DNA from: Nocardia transvalensis
Lineage (GTDB): Bacteria; Actinomycetota; Actinomycetes; Mycobacteriales; Mycobacteriaceae
Assembly: GCF_015477765.1 (NCBI RefSeq)
Contig: NZ_JADLQQ010000016.1
Span: 119,129-183,128 of the forward strand
Length of the DNA: 64,000 nucleotides
Reading direction: 5' to 3'
Shown: piece after piece, positions 10,162 through 18,451 of the stretch
Layout of the letters: each line of letters begins with the position of its first letter
Position numbering within the stretch: the stretch's first letter is position 1
Program-made: the position numbers and the translations under genes
Notes under the pieces: model-generated
Seen by the model: the letters and a program-made list of their open reading frames with translations, nothing else
The model's database searches: none
Told to the model about the DNA's origin: nothing

Positions 10162-10226
10162 CCCTTGGAAGCGACACTCGTCTTTGGTCGCCCCGGCGTG
10201 CTTTTGGCCGGGGCATACTGCGTGGC

Positions 10227-11075
10227 ATGCCCAAATCTCCCTGGTTCATGCCGGTTACGAAGGCGCTGCAGGCCGATGGTGTGAAGGTCGGTGAGCTCGA
10301 TACCTCGGCCACTCCCGGGTTCAAAGGCGGGAAGGCGTCCGGGGAGAAGTTGTTGGAGCAGCGCAGCGTGGTGCTGTCGGACCTGCAGGAGAAGCTGTAC
10401 GCCAACGGCCGCTCGGGTGATCCGCGCAGTGTGCTGCTGGTGCTGCAGGGAATGGACACCGCGGGTAAGGGCGGCATCGTGCGGCATGTGATCGGCTCGG
10501 TGGACCCGCAGGGCGTCGATCATGCCGCCTTCGGGGTGCCGACGGCCGAGGAGCGGCGCCACCACTATCTGTGGCGCATCCGCAAGCGGCTGCCGCGCGG
10601 CGGCCAGCTCGGCGTCTTCGACCGCTCCCACTACGAGGATGTGCTGGTGGTGCGGGTGCACAATCTGGTGCCGCCCGAGGTGTGGGGCAAGCGCTACACC
10701 GAGATCAACACCTTCGAGCGCAAACTCGTCGACGCCGGAACCACGCTGGTGAAGGTCGCGATGTTCGTCTCCCTCGACGAACAGAAGAAGCGGCTGGCCC
10801 AGCGTCTGGAACGCCCCGACAAATATTGGAAGTTCAACCCGGGCGATATCGACGAGCGCGCCTACTGGCCCGCCTACCAGGAGGCCTACCAGGCAATGCT
10901 GGAGCGCACCTGCACCGAGTACGCGCCCTGGTACGTCCTGCCCGCCGACCGCAAGTGGTACTCCCGCCTCGCGGTCACCGAACTGCTCATCGACGCGCTC
11001 CACGGGCTCGACTTGACCTGGCCGGACGCGAAATTCGACGTCGCCGAGCAGAAGAAGCGTCTGGCCGAAGCATAA
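10227..11075 (+). CDS. ppk2: Polyphosphate kinase 2 family protein
   Basis: This 282-residue PPK2 protein has Walker A GMDTAGKGGIV (about residue 75), the Arg-containing block VFDRSHYEDVLVVRVH (Walker B) and a lid with WKFNPGDIDERAYWPAYQEA. The family transfers phosphate between polyphosphate and nucleoside mono- or diphosphates; which direction cannot be told from sequence. ATG 10227 starts MPKSPWFMPV. A CATACT box ends 7 nt before it, so a leaderless transcript is possible. Confidence 0.88.
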   Translation: MPKSPWFMPVTKALQADGVKVGELDTSATPGFKGGKASGEKLLEQRSVVLSDLQEKLYANGRSGDPRSVLLVLQGMDTAGKGGIVRHVIGSVDPQGVDHAAFGVPTAEERRHHYLWRIRKRLPRGGQLGVFDRSHYEDVLVVRVHNLVPPEVWGKRYTEINTFERKLVDAGTTLVKVAMFVSLDEQKKRLAQRLERPDKYWKFNPGDIDERAYWPAYQEAYQAMLERTCTEYAPWYVLPADRKWYSRLAVTELLIDALHGLDLTWPDAKFDVAEQKKRLAEA

Positions 11076-11199
11076 GGTCTCGGGGATCTCTCAGGTTCGC
11101 GGGGAATCATGTGTCCGGGCGGGGTCGGCGAGAAACGGGCGTCGCCCGTACGATCGGGGCGGCACGGAACGGGTGTCCGCACGAACACAGGAAGGCGTG

Positions 11200-11985
11200 G
11201 TGAACTCTAAGGTGAGCCGGAATCCGCGGGGTAAGAGCGCGCTGGCATCGGTGAAGCGTACCGACCGTACCCGCACGATCCTCATCCAGGTCGGCGTCGC
11301 GGTCGTGCTGATCGGCCTGATCGCCGCTATCGGGATCAGCATCGCTGTCAAGCAGGCCAGGAAGAACGATCCCGGCCCCACGCCCACGATCACCGCGCAA
11401 CCCGCGAGCCCGGATGCCGTCACCGCATCGATCACCGACAACGGCTCGATCCGCATCGGCAAGGCCGGTGCGAAGCCGGTCGTCCGCGTCGTCGCCGATC
11501 TGCAGTGCCCCGCCTGCCAGATGTTCGAGCAGGCCAACGGTCCGATGCTGACCGACATGGTGAACTCCGGCAAGGTCGCCGTCGACTACAACATCATCGC
11601 CATGCTGGACCCGAACTCCGGCGGCAACTCCCACTACTCCTCGCGCGCGGCCAGCGCCGCCTACTGTGTGGCCGAGGCCGATCCCACCAAGTTCCAGGGC
11701 TGGCTGGCGAACATGTTCAAGCAGCAGCCGCCGGAGGGCGCGGGCGGCCTGCCCGACGACAAGCTGGTCCAGATCGCCAAGGACTCCGGCTACACCGATC
11801 CCGCCACCGCCCAGTGCATTTCCGATCAGAAGTACACCAAGTACTCGCTGAAGAAGGTCACCAACGAGGCGATCGATGCCGGCATCAACCAGACGCCGAC
11901 GATCTTCGTCAACGGTCAGCGGGTCACCGGCCAGGATCTGATGCCCGACGCCCTGCGCCAGAAGATAGAGGCCGCCGCGAAGTGA
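11200..11985 (+). CDS. Membrane-anchored DsbA-like thiol oxidoreductase
   Basis: The 261-residue protein has one N-terminal transmembrane anchor (ILIQVGVAVVLIGLIAAIGI) and an extracytoplasmic thioredoxin-like DSBA domain. Its active site is CPAC in DLQCPACQMFEQ and the cis-Pro loop is NQTPTIFVNG. It should form disulfides in exported proteins and be re-oxidised by the VKOR protein encoded next. GTG 11200 is chosen because AGGAAGG lies 4-5 nt upstream. The pair resembles Rv2969c-Rv2968c. Confidence 0.88.
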   Translation: MNSKVSRNPRGKSALASVKRTDRTRTILIQVGVAVVLIGLIAAIGISIAVKQARKNDPGPTPTITAQPASPDAVTASITDNGSIRIGKAGAKPVVRVVADLQCPACQMFEQANGPMLTDMVNSGKVAVDYNIIAMLDPNSGGNSHYSSRAASAAYCVAEADPTKFQGWLANMFKQQPPEGAGGLPDDKLVQIAKDSGYTDPATAQCISDQKYTKYSLKKVTNEAIDAGINQTPTIFVNGQRVTGQDLMPDALRQKIEAAAK

Positions 11986-12551
11986 GCGCAGCACCCGCAC
12001 GCACCGCGTGGATCCTCCTGATCGGCGGACTCGCGGGCTGGATCGCCTCGGTGACATTGACGGTCGAACGGTTCAAGCTGTTCGAGAACCCGGACTACCG
12101 GCCGTCCTGCAGCATCAATCCGGTGCTGGCGTGCGGGTCGGTCATGACCACCCACCAAGCCGCGATCTTCGGCTTCCCCAATCCGCTGATCGGCGTGGTC
12201 GGGTTCTCGGTGGTGGTCACCCTCGCGGTGCTCGCGGTGGCCGGTTCGAGCTTCCCGCAATGGTTCTGGGGCGGCCTGTGGCTGGGCCTGGCCCTGGGTA
12301 TCGGGTTCATCGGCTGGCTGATCTTCCAGAGCCTGTACCGGATCAACGCCCTGTGCCCCTACTGCATGGTGGTATGGGCGATCACGCCGATCCTATTGGC
12401 GGTCACCACGAATCAACTGTGGGGCAATGCCCGCGGACCGCTGCGGGTGGTCGTCGAATGGCGCTGGACCTTCGTGGCCGTGTTCTACGCGGTGGTGGTG
12501 CTGCTGGTGTTCCTGCGTTTCCAGACCTATTGGACGTCGCTGTTCGACTAG
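11982..12551 (+). CDS. Vitamin K epoxide reductase (VKOR) family protein
   Basis: This 189-residue integral membrane protein has four to five transmembrane segments. It carries the loop cysteine pair in SCSINPVLACGSVM and the catalytic CPYC (NALCPYCMVVW). VKOR re-oxidises DsbA and passes electrons to menaquinone, replacing DsbB in actinobacteria. The GTG start overlaps the DsbA stop (GTGA). The stop is 7 nt from the end of the convergent protease gene, with no terminator between them. Confidence 0.9.
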   Translation: MSAAPARTAWILLIGGLAGWIASVTLTVERFKLFENPDYRPSCSINPVLACGSVMTTHQAAIFGFPNPLIGVVGFSVVVTLAVLAVAGSSFPQWFWGGLWLGLALGIGFIGWLIFQSLYRINALCPYCMVVWAITPILLAVTTNQLWGNARGPLRVVVEWRWTFVAVFYAVVVLLVFLRFQTYWTSLFD

Positions 12552-12558
12552 TTCGGGA

Positions 12559-13713
12559 CTAGTTCGGGGGCCCGACGGCGAGCACCACGGTGACGGTGCG
12601 GCGGGAGCCGTCGGGCCGGACGAGGTCCAGGCTGACGGCGTCGGCGGGTTTGCGCAGGTTCAGGACGGCCTTGAGCGACTGCACCGAGGTGACCGGGCGG
12701 CCGTCGACCGCGGTGATGATCTCGCCCTGAACGAGTCCGGCGGCATAGGCGGGCTGGCCGTAGAGGGCGACGTCGATGCGGGCGCCCGCGGGCTGTCCGG
12801 CGTCGGAGGTGAGTACGCCGAGGGTCGCGGTCGGACCCACGTGCACGGTGTCGGTGGGTGTGCCGGAACGGATCTGGCGCACCACGGTCATCGCGGTATC
12901 GATCGGCACCGCATAGCCGCTGGCCCGTCCGGCGGCCTTGGCGACCTCGCCGGAGGATGCGGTGATCACGCCGACCACCGCGCCGTACCGATCGACCAGT
13001 GCGCCACCGGACTGGCCGGACGCCACCGGCGCGGCCACCTCGATCATTCCGGTGAGCGATTTGCGGGACAGATCGGCCGCATCGCGCGCCACGATCGAAC
13101 TGCCCAGCGCGGTCACGGTCCCGGGTGTCACGGTGGGTGAGCCGGTGCCGCCCGCATTGCCGATGGCCAGGATCTCATCGCCCAGCCGCAACCCCGCCGA
13201 GCTGCCGATCCGGGCCACCGCCAGGGCTCCCGCATCGGCCAGCGACAACAGGGCGATATCGGTGGTGGAGTCGTAACCGAGCACGGTCGCGGGATATTCG
13301 ATGCCGTTTCCGATATCGCCGACGGTGATGACGTCCGCGCCCTTGATCACATGGTGGCTGGTGAGCACCTGGCCGTCGCCGGTGAGCACGATGCCCGAGC
13401 CGGCGGCGTTGATCCCGCTCGGCCGGATCGAGACATTGATGTTGACCAGTTCCGGTTGCACGGCCGCCGCCACCGCGGCCGGATCCATCGGGGGCAGCGG
13501 CGGGCCGAGAAGCGTGGCCGAGGAGTCGCCGAGCCCGAAGGGCCACTGCGGCAGCTCGCCGCGATAGCCGAGGAAAACCACCCCCGCCAGGAGGGCGGCC
13601 AGCAGTAATGCGACGGTCCGGCCCACCCTGCCGACACCCGTCGAAGTCGCACTGTGCACATCGGCCGTATCCGTACCGACCCGATGCTCTCCGCACCGCT
13701 GTCCGTCGTCCAT
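12559..13713 (-). CDS. HtrA/PepA-like membrane-anchored serine protease with PDZ domain
   Basis: This 384-residue protein has an N-terminal transmembrane anchor (TVALLLAALLAGVVFLGY). A trypsin-like domain carries His in TSHHVIKGA, Asp in STTDIALLSL and Ser in ASGQSGGALVD. A C-terminal PDZ domain includes AAGLVQGEIITAVDGRPV. It should degrade or monitor misfolded exported proteins at the cell surface, which fits the neighbouring disulfide-forming pair. ATG 13713 has GGGAG 6 nt upstream; GTG 13719 is an alternative. Confidence 0.85.
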   Translation of the reverse strand: MDDGQRCGEHRVGTDTADVHSATSTGVGRVGRTVALLLAALLAGVVFLGYRGELPQWPFGLGDSSATLLGPPLPPMDPAAVAAAVQPELVNINVSIRPSGINAAGSGIVLTGDGQVLTSHHVIKGADVITVGDIGNGIEYPATVLGYDSTTDIALLSLADAGALAVARIGSSAGLRLGDEILAIGNAGGTGSPTVTPGTVTALGSSIVARDAADLSRKSLTGMIEVAAPVASGQSGGALVDRYGAVVGVITASSGEVAKAAGRASGYAVPIDTAMTVVRQIRSGTPTDTVHVGPTATLGVLTSDAGQPAGARIDVALYGQPAYAAGLVQGEIITAVDGRPVTSVQSLKAVLNLRKPADAVSLDLVRPDGSRRTVTVVLAVGPPN

Positions 13714-13789
13714 GGACACTCCCGCCTCGTGCGCGCCCGTAGGGCTCCGGCGATTGTGCTCTTATGTGTACCAAAACAACGGTACGCCG

Positions 13790-14539
13790 TCACCGGTTCA
13801 GGGCCGCCACGACGAACATGAATGCCGCACCCGCGACCGTGCACAGCAGCACCAGGCGCGACGGTTTGCCCGAATGTGCCTCGGGCAGAATGTCGGCCGT
13901 CGCCAGATACAGCAGAAAGCCCGAGAAATACCCCAGGTAGAGACCGGCCAGATCGGCGGGCACCCGGATCAGGGTTCCGATCACCGCGCCGAGCACCGGG
14001 GCCAGCGCGTCGAGCCACAGCAGCACCATGGCTCGACGACGCGCGTTGCCGTACAGGGTGGGGATGGTGAAGGCGTTGAAGCCGTCGGCGAAGTCGTGGC
14101 AGATCACCGCGATGGCCACCGAGATCCCGAGCGCGGCCTCGGCCTGGAATCCGACGCCGATACTCAGCCCGTCGAGCATGCTGTGGAAGATCAGCCCGCA
14201 GGCCGCCAGCAGGCCGACCGACTGGAAGTCGTGGGTGTGGCTGCCGAAGTCGTGCTCGTGGCCGACGTGGATGGCCATCTCCCGTTCGATGATGTGCACC
14301 GTGAAGAAGCCGACCACGGCCGCGATCAGCGCACCGGGCACGCCCGCGACGACATACGTCGACTCGGCCAGCGCGTCCGGCAGCAGATCGAAGGCGACCA
14401 CGCCGAGCATGACCCCCGCAGCCAGCCCGAGCACCAGACGTTTGCGGTCACCGATGCGAATCGCCATGAGCCCGCCGACCAGCGTCGAGCACATGGAAAC
14501 GAGTGCCAGCACAATCGCCATCGCAACAGCATGTGACAT
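13790..14539 (-). CDS. ZIP-family metal transporter
   Basis: The 249-residue protein has about eight transmembrane segments. Between segments III and IV lies a His-rich loop (HVGHEHDFGSHTHDF). The ZIP metal-binding signatures HSMLDGLSIG and HDFADGFNAF are present in the core. It probably imports zinc or another divalent metal. No good ribosome binding site is visible at ATG 14539. The gene is divergent from the zinc alcohol dehydrogenase, and the two share a short promoter region. Confidence 0.85.
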   Translation of the reverse strand: MSHAVAMAIVLALVSMCSTLVGGLMAIRIGDRKRLVLGLAAGVMLGVVAFDLLPDALAESTYVVAGVPGALIAAVVGFFTVHIIEREMAIHVGHEHDFGSHTHDFQSVGLLAACGLIFHSMLDGLSIGVGFQAEAALGISVAIAVICHDFADGFNAFTIPTLYGNARRRAMVLLWLDALAPVLGAVIGTLIRVPADLAGLYLGYFSGFLLYLATADILPEAHSGKPSRLVLLCTVAGAAFMFVVAALNR

Positions 14540-14639
14540 CCGGAAGAGCCGGGGCTCACTCCCCCTCGGTGCGTTGCTGAACCGTTGCTCCGCTCGCAAT
14601 AGTTTGCGTTGACAAGTATGCGGGAGTAGGCATGAAAAC

Positions 14640-15692
14640 ATGACCACAGCCGCCGCGTATTCCGTCTCCGCGCCCGATGCCCGATTCACCAAGACCACGA
14701 TCGAGCGCCGGGGACTCGGCCCGCACGACGTACTCATCGACATCAAGTACGCCGGCATCTGCCACTCCGACATCCACACCGCCCGCAACGAATGGCACGG
14801 CACCACCTACCCGTGCGTGCCCGGTCACGAGATCGCGGGCATCGTCGCCGCCGTCGGCTCGGAGGTGACCAGGCACAAGGTCGGCGACCGCGTGGGGGTC
14901 GGCTGCATGGTCGATTCCTGCGGCACGTGTCCGCCCTGCGTTGCCGGTGAGGAGCAGTACTGCGACCGCGGTGCGACGATGACCTACAACACCCCGGTGC
15001 CCGAGGAGTTCCAGCCGGGCGGGGTCACCTTCGGCGGCTACTCCACCCAGGTCGTGGTCACCGAGAACTTCGTGGTGTCGATCCCGGAGGGCATCGGCCT
15101 GGACGTGGCGGCACCGCTGCTGTGTGCGGGTGTCACCTTGTATTCGCCGCTGCGGCACTGGAATGCCGGACCCGGCAAGCAGATCGCGATCGTCGGCATG
15201 GGCGGACTCGGCCACGTCGGCGTGAAGATCGCCGCCGCGATGGGCGCCGAGGTGACGGTGCTCAGCCACTCGCTGAACAAGCAGGACGACGGCCGTCGCT
15301 TCGGCGCCAGCAACTACTACGCAACCGGCGACAAGCAGACCTTCCGCGAGTTGCGCGGCCGATTCGACCTGATCGTCAACACGGTCTCGGCCGATCTGCC
15401 GATCGACAACTACATGAAACTGCTGAAGCTGGACGGCACGCTGGTCATGCTGGGCCTGCCCGACAACCCGCTGGCGGTGCAGCCGTTCACGCTGGCGGGC
15501 TATCGGCGCTCGCTGGCCGGTTCGATGATCGGCGGCATCGCCCAGACCCAGGAGATGCTGAACTTCTGCGCCGAACACGGCATCGGTGCGGAGATCGAGG
15601 TGATCTCCGCCGATCGCATCGATGAGGCGTACGAGCGGGCGATCGCCAGCGATGTGCGCTACCGGTTCGTCATCGACGCCGCCACCATGTGA
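14640..15692 (+). CDS. Zinc-dependent alcohol dehydrogenase (cinnamyl-alcohol type)
   Basis: This 350-residue medium-chain dehydrogenase has catalytic zinc ligands in CHSDIHTARNEW and GHEIAG, and a structural zinc site in DSCGTCPPCVAGEEQYC. The nucleotide fold is AIVGMGGLGHVGVKIAA. It most resembles broad-specificity NADP-dependent aldehyde reductases of the CAD/AdhC group. GAGTAGG lies upstream of the ATG. The 3' end overlaps the end of the convergent acyltransferase gene by 34 nt. Confidence 0.88.
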   Translation: MTTAAAYSVSAPDARFTKTTIERRGLGPHDVLIDIKYAGICHSDIHTARNEWHGTTYPCVPGHEIAGIVAAVGSEVTRHKVGDRVGVGCMVDSCGTCPPCVAGEEQYCDRGATMTYNTPVPEEFQPGGVTFGGYSTQVVVTENFVVSIPEGIGLDVAAPLLCAGVTLYSPLRHWNAGPGKQIAIVGMGGLGHVGVKIAAAMGAEVTVLSHSLNKQDDGRRFGASNYYATGDKQTFRELRGRFDLIVNTVSADLPIDNYMKLLKLDGTLVMLGLPDNPLAVQPFTLAGYRRSLAGSMIGGIAQTQEMLNFCAEHGIGAEIEVISADRIDEAYERAIASDVRYRFVIDAATM

Positions 15693-16503
15693 GAAGTGAG
15701 CTCTCGGCGCAGCCGGTCCATCTGGTTCCGGCTGTGATCGGTGGTGTCGTACTCGACCTGGACGGTGAGGCGGCCGGCGAGGGTGAAGATCGTGAGCTTC
15801 GGGGGCATCCCGGGACCATGGCGCAGATATCGTCGCGGACGATGCGCACCCCCGCCGGCACCGAATGTGCCGGGATACGACCGATGTTGGACAGGGCGAT
15901 GCGAGACAGGGTGTGCGGCGGCTCGGCCAGCATCCCGCGCATGGTGTCGAGCAGATCGAGCACCTCCGACTCCGAGATGGTCTCGGCCGGCCGATCGTCC
16001 ACGGCGGCCGGAAGCTCGCGCGTGACCGACAGAATGGGGAGCGGAGCACCTTCCAGGCGGGCCGTATAACGCCACCACATCTCGCCCAGCAGAGCGAAAG
16101 CCGAACGGCCGTCGGAGATTCCGTGATGGATCACCAGTACGACGCAGGTACGGCTCTCGTCCCGCAGCACCACCGCGCGAAACAGCCCGCCGTCCCAATC
16201 CTGCGGCCGATTCACCAGCCGCAGGTATGCGGCCTCGCCGCCCTCGGCCACCTGCAGCGGGGGGCGATAGCCGTCCACCAGGCGCAGCATCGGCACGCCG
16301 TTGTCGTGAATCCGGCGGCAGCCGAGCAGTGGATGAACGGCCACCAACTCCTCCAGCACCGCGCGCAGCGCCTCGAGGTCGAGCTCGCCCTCGATCGTCG
16401 ATCCGATGAACAGGGGCATGCCTCCGACGGGCACCGAACCCAGGTAGGCCTCGGGGCTGAAGTAGCCGAGCTCGAGCGGGGAAATAGGACGTTGCGAGAT
16501 CAT
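15659..16503 (-). pseudogene. PapA-type acyltransferase with 1-nt frameshift
   Basis: The first 230 or so residues form a condensation-type acyltransferase with the HHxxxDG motif (HHGISDG, His126-His127), as in mycobacterial PapA proteins that esterify complex lipids. Near 15809-15811 the frame breaks. The frame ending at 15670 turns into Ser/Pro/Arg-rich nonsense, while the frame ending at 15659 continues with a family-like C-terminus (MPPKLTIFTLAGRLTVQVEY). Adding one G to the GGG run at 15809-15811 (minus strand) restores a single 282-residue protein. This may be a true mutation or a sequencing error. GAGAGG precedes ATG 16503. Confidence 0.75.
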
Positions 16504-16547
16504 CGCGCACCTCTCGGAGGAATCGGGACTGCTCCGAACCATACATC

Positions 16548-16584
16548 CGTTTCAAACGTATGTCACAAACAATTGTTTGAAACG
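16548..16584. promoter_or_regulatory. Putative TetR operator between acyltransferase and tetR
   Basis: An inverted repeat CGTTTCAAAC (16548-16557) / GTTTGAAACG (16575-16584) spans the divergent promoters. The perfect palindrome CAAACAATTGTTTG (16566-16579) lies inside it. The position between the acyltransferase and the TetR gene suggests control of both by the TetR protein. Confidence 0.55.
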
Positions 16585-16615
16585 TCCGTCAGTGCACTCT
16601 TGCTACCCTGCTGAC

Positions 16616-17170
16616 GTGGGAACTCGTGACGATCTCCTGGCCGCGGCCAAACGGTGCCTGGCCGAACGCGGCTATGCCCGCACGACGGTGCGGGATATCG
16701 TGGCCGCCTCGGGCAGCAATCTGGCAGCGATCAACTATCACTTCGGCACGCGCGATACCCTGCTGAGCCAGGCGATGATCGAATCGACGACCGAGGCCGT
16801 CCAGCGCATCCTCGACACCCTCGCCGACACCAGCGGCGGGCAGCCCGCCGCGCGCCTGGAAACGTTTCTGCGGCAGCTGATCACAACCTTCACCGAGGAC
16901 CGCTCGGTCTGGGCGGCCAATATCGAAAGCCTCGCCCAATCACTGCATTCCGGTGATATCCGCGTCGAGGTCTCCGCGAAACAGCAGGAAGCCCGGCGTT
17001 CCCTGGCCGGCATGCTGGTCCCCACCGCCGCGCCCGACGACGCCGTCGGCGCGGTCCTGCTCACGCTGCTCGACGGCCTGCTCGTCCAATGGCTGCTCGA
17101 CCCGGCCGCCGCACCCTCCGCCGAGACGGTCGTGGCGGGGCTGCGGTCGATCGCCACGCTGCTGGATTGA
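16616..17170 (+). CDS. TetR-family regulator, divergent from the acyltransferase
   Basis: This 184-residue protein has a TetR HTH at residues 1-55 (TTVRDIVAASGSNLAAINYH) and a C-terminal domain similar to TetR_C_6/YcdC-like regulators. GTG 16616 follows a TACCCT box by 6 nt, consistent with a leaderless transcript. A palindromic operator lies just upstream. It probably represses itself and the acyltransferase gene; the ligand is unknown. Confidence 0.82.
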   Translation: MGTRDDLLAAAKRCLAERGYARTTVRDIVAASGSNLAAINYHFGTRDTLLSQAMIESTTEAVQRILDTLADTSGGQPAARLETFLRQLITTFTEDRSVWAANIESLAQSLHSGDIRVEVSAKQQEARRSLAGMLVPTAAPDDAVGAVLLTLLDGLLVQWLLDPAAAPSAETVVAGLRSIATLLD

Positions 17171-17294
17171 GCGAGCGCCCGCCTGCCGCCGAGGCGGCCG
17201 AAGCACCAGCTCGCACTCAGCCACGACACCGGGACCACGCACAGCAGCGGTACCAGCGGGAACAAGGACGGTCGCGGATAATGATCAGCCTGCT

Positions 17295-18209
17295 TCATGC
17301 GGCGCATGACAACTCCCCGGAGGACGGATCGAGGGCTCGTTTCACGATGCGAATCACGGTGGGCGACTCGGTCAGTCGCCCGTGATCGAAGGTGTCGCTC
17401 GGGCACACCGCCTGTAGCCAGATGTTGTCGACCTCGGCCCGCGGCCCGGCCACCAGGAATGTCGATCCGGGTGGGGTCGTCACCTGGTCGACGCTGCTGG
17501 CGACCACGGTGTAGTGCACACCGGGCTCGGTGTCGCCACCGGCATTGAGCCGCTGCAGGAAATCGCTGCCGACGACCTGCTGGGCGGCCGCTTCGCCGAG
17601 TACGGCGCCGACGGCCCGGTGGGCGGGTTCGCTCGTACTTCCCACGTGCACGAGACGACCCATATCGAGGGCGGTGGTGCCGTGGTTGGTCGCGGCGATC
17701 ATCACCACCTTGCGCACCGTATTGCGCTCCGGTTCGGCCGGATTCGCGCCGCCTTCGAAACGCAGATACTGCCGGGTCACCACCCCACCCTGGGAATGGG
17801 ACACGATGTCGACGCGGGTCGAATGGGTGGCCGCGCGCACCTTTTCGACGAATGCGGCGAGTTCCCTGGCCGAATCCGGAATGTCACCGGTGCCGTACAC
17901 GCCCGGCCTGCCCCCATAGATGCTGGACGTATCGCGACCGTAGTTGAGCGAAAATACGCAATACCCTTCCGACCGCAGTTCCGGCGCCAGCACGTCCCAG
18001 TTATTCTGATTCCCCCACGTCCCGTGCACGAGCACGACCGGTTCCGGATGCGTGGCGGAAGGCCCGCATTGCCAATCATTCGCCCCGCGCGGAGCCACAC
18101 TTCCGTCCGCCGGGTGCTCGAGCGCGCCGCCCGCATCGGCATGCGCCTCACCGACCATCATTACCGTGCAACAACATAGCCCTGCCGCCACTATCGCCAG
18201 CGCACGCAT
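17295..18209 (-). CDS. Secreted class 2 lipase (triacylglycerol lipase)
   Basis: This 304-residue protein has a signal peptide over residues 1-25 (ALAIVAAGLCCCTVMMVGEA, cut near AHA-DAGG). The oxyanion loop is VLVHGTWGNQNNW, the nucleophile is in VSHSQGGVVT, and candidate acid and base lie in SSVDQVTTPP and FDHGRLTE. It belongs to the Lipase_2 family (PF01674), common in Nocardia. ATG 18209 is chosen over GTG 18227 because AAGGGA lies 6 nt upstream. An expected product is fatty acid from exogenous lipid. Confidence 0.82.
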   Translation of the reverse strand: MRALAIVAAGLCCCTVMMVGEAHADAGGALEHPADGSVAPRGANDWQCGPSATHPEPVVLVHGTWGNQNNWDVLAPELRSEGYCVFSLNYGRDTSSIYGGRPGVYGTGDIPDSARELAAFVEKVRAATHSTRVDIVSHSQGGVVTRQYLRFEGGANPAEPERNTVRKVVMIAATNHGTTALDMGRLVHVGSTSEPAHRAVGAVLGEAAAQQVVGSDFLQRLNAGGDTEPGVHYTVVASSVDQVTTPPGSTFLVAGPRAEVDNIWLQAVCPSDTFDHGRLTESPTVIRIVKRALDPSSGELSCAA

Positions 18210-18295
18210 CGACCATCCCTTCCACACCGAAGAGAAGTAACGAATCGTTAGCCGATGCTAGGCGGAAAAGGGCGAAAAACCCCGTAACCGCGCGC

Positions 18296-18373
18296 TTATT
18301 GTTCGGGCAAAGCCTTCCGCGCCGCCTCCTGCACCGAGTCGACCTGGCTCGCCAACTTGCCGTCGGCAGCCAC
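18296..18373 (-). CDS. Possible 25-residue ORF downstream of the MetE-like gene
   Basis: A GTG-initiated frame encodes a short, Ala/Gln/Glu-rich, probably amphipathic helix (ADGKLASQVDSVQEAARKAL) and ends in TAA. It has protein-like composition, but there is no ribosome binding site and it lies after the terminator of the MetE-like gene. It could be a relic of a longer gene. No family is recognised. The rest of 18210-18451 holds the lipase promoter region and the terminator. Confidence 0.2.
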   Translation of the reverse strand: MAADGKLASQVDSVQEAARKALPEQ

Positions 18374-18406
18374 ACTCCGCTCTCGAAACGACAACGCTCA
18401 CAGACC

Positions 18407-18440
18407 AACCGCCCTGCCGGATACATCCGGCAGGGCGGTT
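18407..18440 (-). terminator. Terminator of the MetE-like gene
   Basis: A perfect inverted repeat AACCGCCCTGCCGGAT (18407-18422) / ATCCGGCAGGGCGGTT (18425-18440) lies 12 nt after the stop codon. It has no T-tract, as is usual for actinobacterial hairpin terminators. Confidence 0.8.
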
Positions 18441-18451
18441 GCTCGTTCGAT

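Noticed and set aside
12541..12570. Direct repeat CTAGTTCGGG between VKOR and the protease
   Set aside because: It arises from two stop codons in convergent genes 7 nt apart; too short to interpret.
16738..17406. Minus-strand frame with a hydrophobic start near 17290
   Set aside because: The hydrophobic stretch is short and the frame runs antisense through the TetR gene; no ribosome binding site.
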